From CAZGYE01 sp964530165 (GTDB lineage: Bacteria > Planctomycetota > Planctomycetia > Planctomycetales > Planctomycetaceae): a stretch of DNA of 7,025 nt. Below the pieces are notes generated by a model. That model was not told the origin of the DNA. It saw only the letters and a program-made list of their open reading frames with translations, and did not search any database. The position numbers were made by a program, and so were the translations under genes. The stretch covers positions 1-7,025 of the forward strand of contig CAZGYE010000303.1 in assembly GCA_964530165.1 (NCBI GenBank), given 5' to 3'. The stretch's first letter is position 1. Each line of letters starts with the position of its first letter. Positions 6,131 through 7,025 of this stretch are shown in pieces.

Positions 6131-7025
6131 TCACTGATTGACGATCCCCTGCACGACTGAAACGCTGAATGCGGCAACGCTGAAAACCACCACCGCCACC
6201 AGCCACCCGCTTGCTCGCCGGCACCGCGTGACCGCCGAAAGCTGCCGGGGAGGTTGCTCGACGGTTGGATAACCGGGATTCCATACACTGCCGTCCGGCA
6301 GGTGGTGCTGCACCCGCATCTTCCAGATGAGCACGCCAAGAAAGATCACACAGAAGGTGGTTGTCAGCAAGACTGCCGGCGGTAGAGGAACGTTGTCGGT
6401 GAGAAAGTCGATCTCGACTTGTGCTCCGTATTTTGTCACCACGGCCCCCAAACCGTTGTTCAAGAAGTGCACCAGCACCGGCGCCCAGAAGCTGCGCGTC
6501 GCCAGGTAGACGACGTGCATGAGAATGGCCAATGGGATGAGTGCGGCGGCTTGCGGCGGATAGACGTGTACGGCGGCAAACAGCACCGACGTCAGCAAAA
6601 CTCCTGTCGGCACGCCCCAACGCGCCACCAGCCCGCGGCCAATCACACCGCGAAAAAGCAATTCTTCGGCAATTGCCGGAGCAATCGCGATCATCACCAA
6701 CAACGCCGGCAACGGCGTGCTGGCGGCTAGTGACGTGATCATTTGCGTTGGCTGCATGTCTTCCAACGCTTCCAGCATTGGGAGAAAGGTTAACACGCGG
6801 TGCCAAACGGATGTCGTCCAAAAGAAGAGTTGACTGGACAGCAGACCGAGCGGCAACACCAGAAACACGATGCAGACGACGTGCCGCGCCGGAATCATCG
6901 TCAACGCCAAACGGCGCGGGGCATCACGGCCGAGCCGCAACGCGGCGGCCACAACGGCCATCAGCACAAACAGCGACTCCGTGCCACAGAAGAACGGCAC
7001 TTGGAAAAGTTCCAGAAACTGGTGG
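6131..7025 (-). CDS. CPBP-family (CAAX protease/Rce1-like) intramembrane metalloprotease, probably 5'-incomplete
   Basis: This is a multi-spanning membrane protein with the CPBP/Abi signature. Numbered from a GTG at base 7000 (289 residues), motif 1 is EELLFRG (112-118; E112, E113, R117). Motif 2 is FAAVHVYPP (141-149; H145) and motif 3 is HFLNNG (178-183; H178, N182). These glutamates, histidines and the asparagine form the active site in Rce1-type glutamate proteases. Hydrophobic segments occur near 10-22, 40-60, 97-110, 131-145, 152-167 and 208-227. A polar linker (228-265) and one extra C-terminal membrane span (266-287) follow the protease domain. The substrate is unknown; bacterial members range from protein maturation to bacteriocin self-immunity, and nothing near it points to one. 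The frame stays open beyond the GTG to the window edge (eight more codons, HQFLELFQ), so the real start may lie outside. It is the first visible gene of the minus-strand run, upstream of rimO. Confidence 0.85.
   Translation of the reverse strand, partial: HQFLELFQVPFFCGTESLFVLMAVVAAALRLGRDAPRRLALTMIPARHVVCIVFLVLPLGLLSSQLFFWTTSVWHRVLTFLPMLEALEDMQPTQMITSLAASTPLPALLVMIAIAPAIAEELLFRGVIGRGLVARWGVPTGVLLTSVLFAAVHVYPPQAAALIPLAILMHVVYLATRSFWAPVLVHFLNNGLGAVVTKYGAQVEIDFLTDNVPLPPAVLLTTTFCVIFLGVLIWKMRVQHHLPDGSVWNPGYPTVEQPPRQLSAVTRCRRASGWLVAVVVFSVAAFSVSVVQGIVNQ

Overview
The window looks like a chromosomal stretch of a Planctomycetes bacterium. This is an inference from three things: the style of the signalling proteins, the RimO/PgsA sequences, and the short repeated tracts (AATGACGAA-type and GAGAGTTGAGAG-type) that I associate from memory with the gene borders of that phylum. 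No 16S rRNA or other decisive marker is present. The window is almost wholly coding: seven protein genes, no RNA genes, no CRISPR array and no insertion sequence. The longest gaps are about 80 bp (4624-4704) and 52 bp (6079-6130).

Left part (1-2531, + strand) is a tightly packed signalling operon. It starts with the C-terminal part of a hybrid sensor kinase (two receiver domains and an HPt domain; the sensor and kinase parts lie outside the window). An AGGAG ribosome binding site then precedes a response regulator fused to an RsbW/SpoIIAB-type ATPase domain. A STAS anti-anti-sigma-type protein follows, whose ATG overlaps the previous stop codon (TAATG). Together they read as a phosphorelay feeding a partner-switching module. 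The expected flow is sensor kinase, receiver, HPt His348, then Asp53 of the regulator-ATPase, which would in turn control or be controlled by the STAS protein. No sigma factor or PP2C phosphatase is in the window, so the final output is unknown.

Right part (2489-7025, - strand, read right to left) is a convergent run of four genes: a CPBP-family intramembrane protease (probably cut by the window edge), rimO (methylthiotransferase for ribosomal protein S12), pgsA (phosphatidylglycerophosphate synthase) and a multi-spanning GT87/DUF2029-type glycosyltransferase. Its last 43 bp overlap the 3' end of the STAS gene on the other strand.

The least ordinary part is at the borders of this second operon. 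Two unrelated imperfect inverted repeats sit at successive junctions. One of about 145 bp (3808-3952) supplies the stop codon of pgsA and the apparent start and first ~50 codons of the glycosyltransferase. One of about 80 bp (4638-4716) supplies the last codons and stop of rimO and fills the gap to pgsA. I see no complete undescribed system here; the repeat-made gene borders and the fused phosphorelay/partner-switch genes are the observations worth following.
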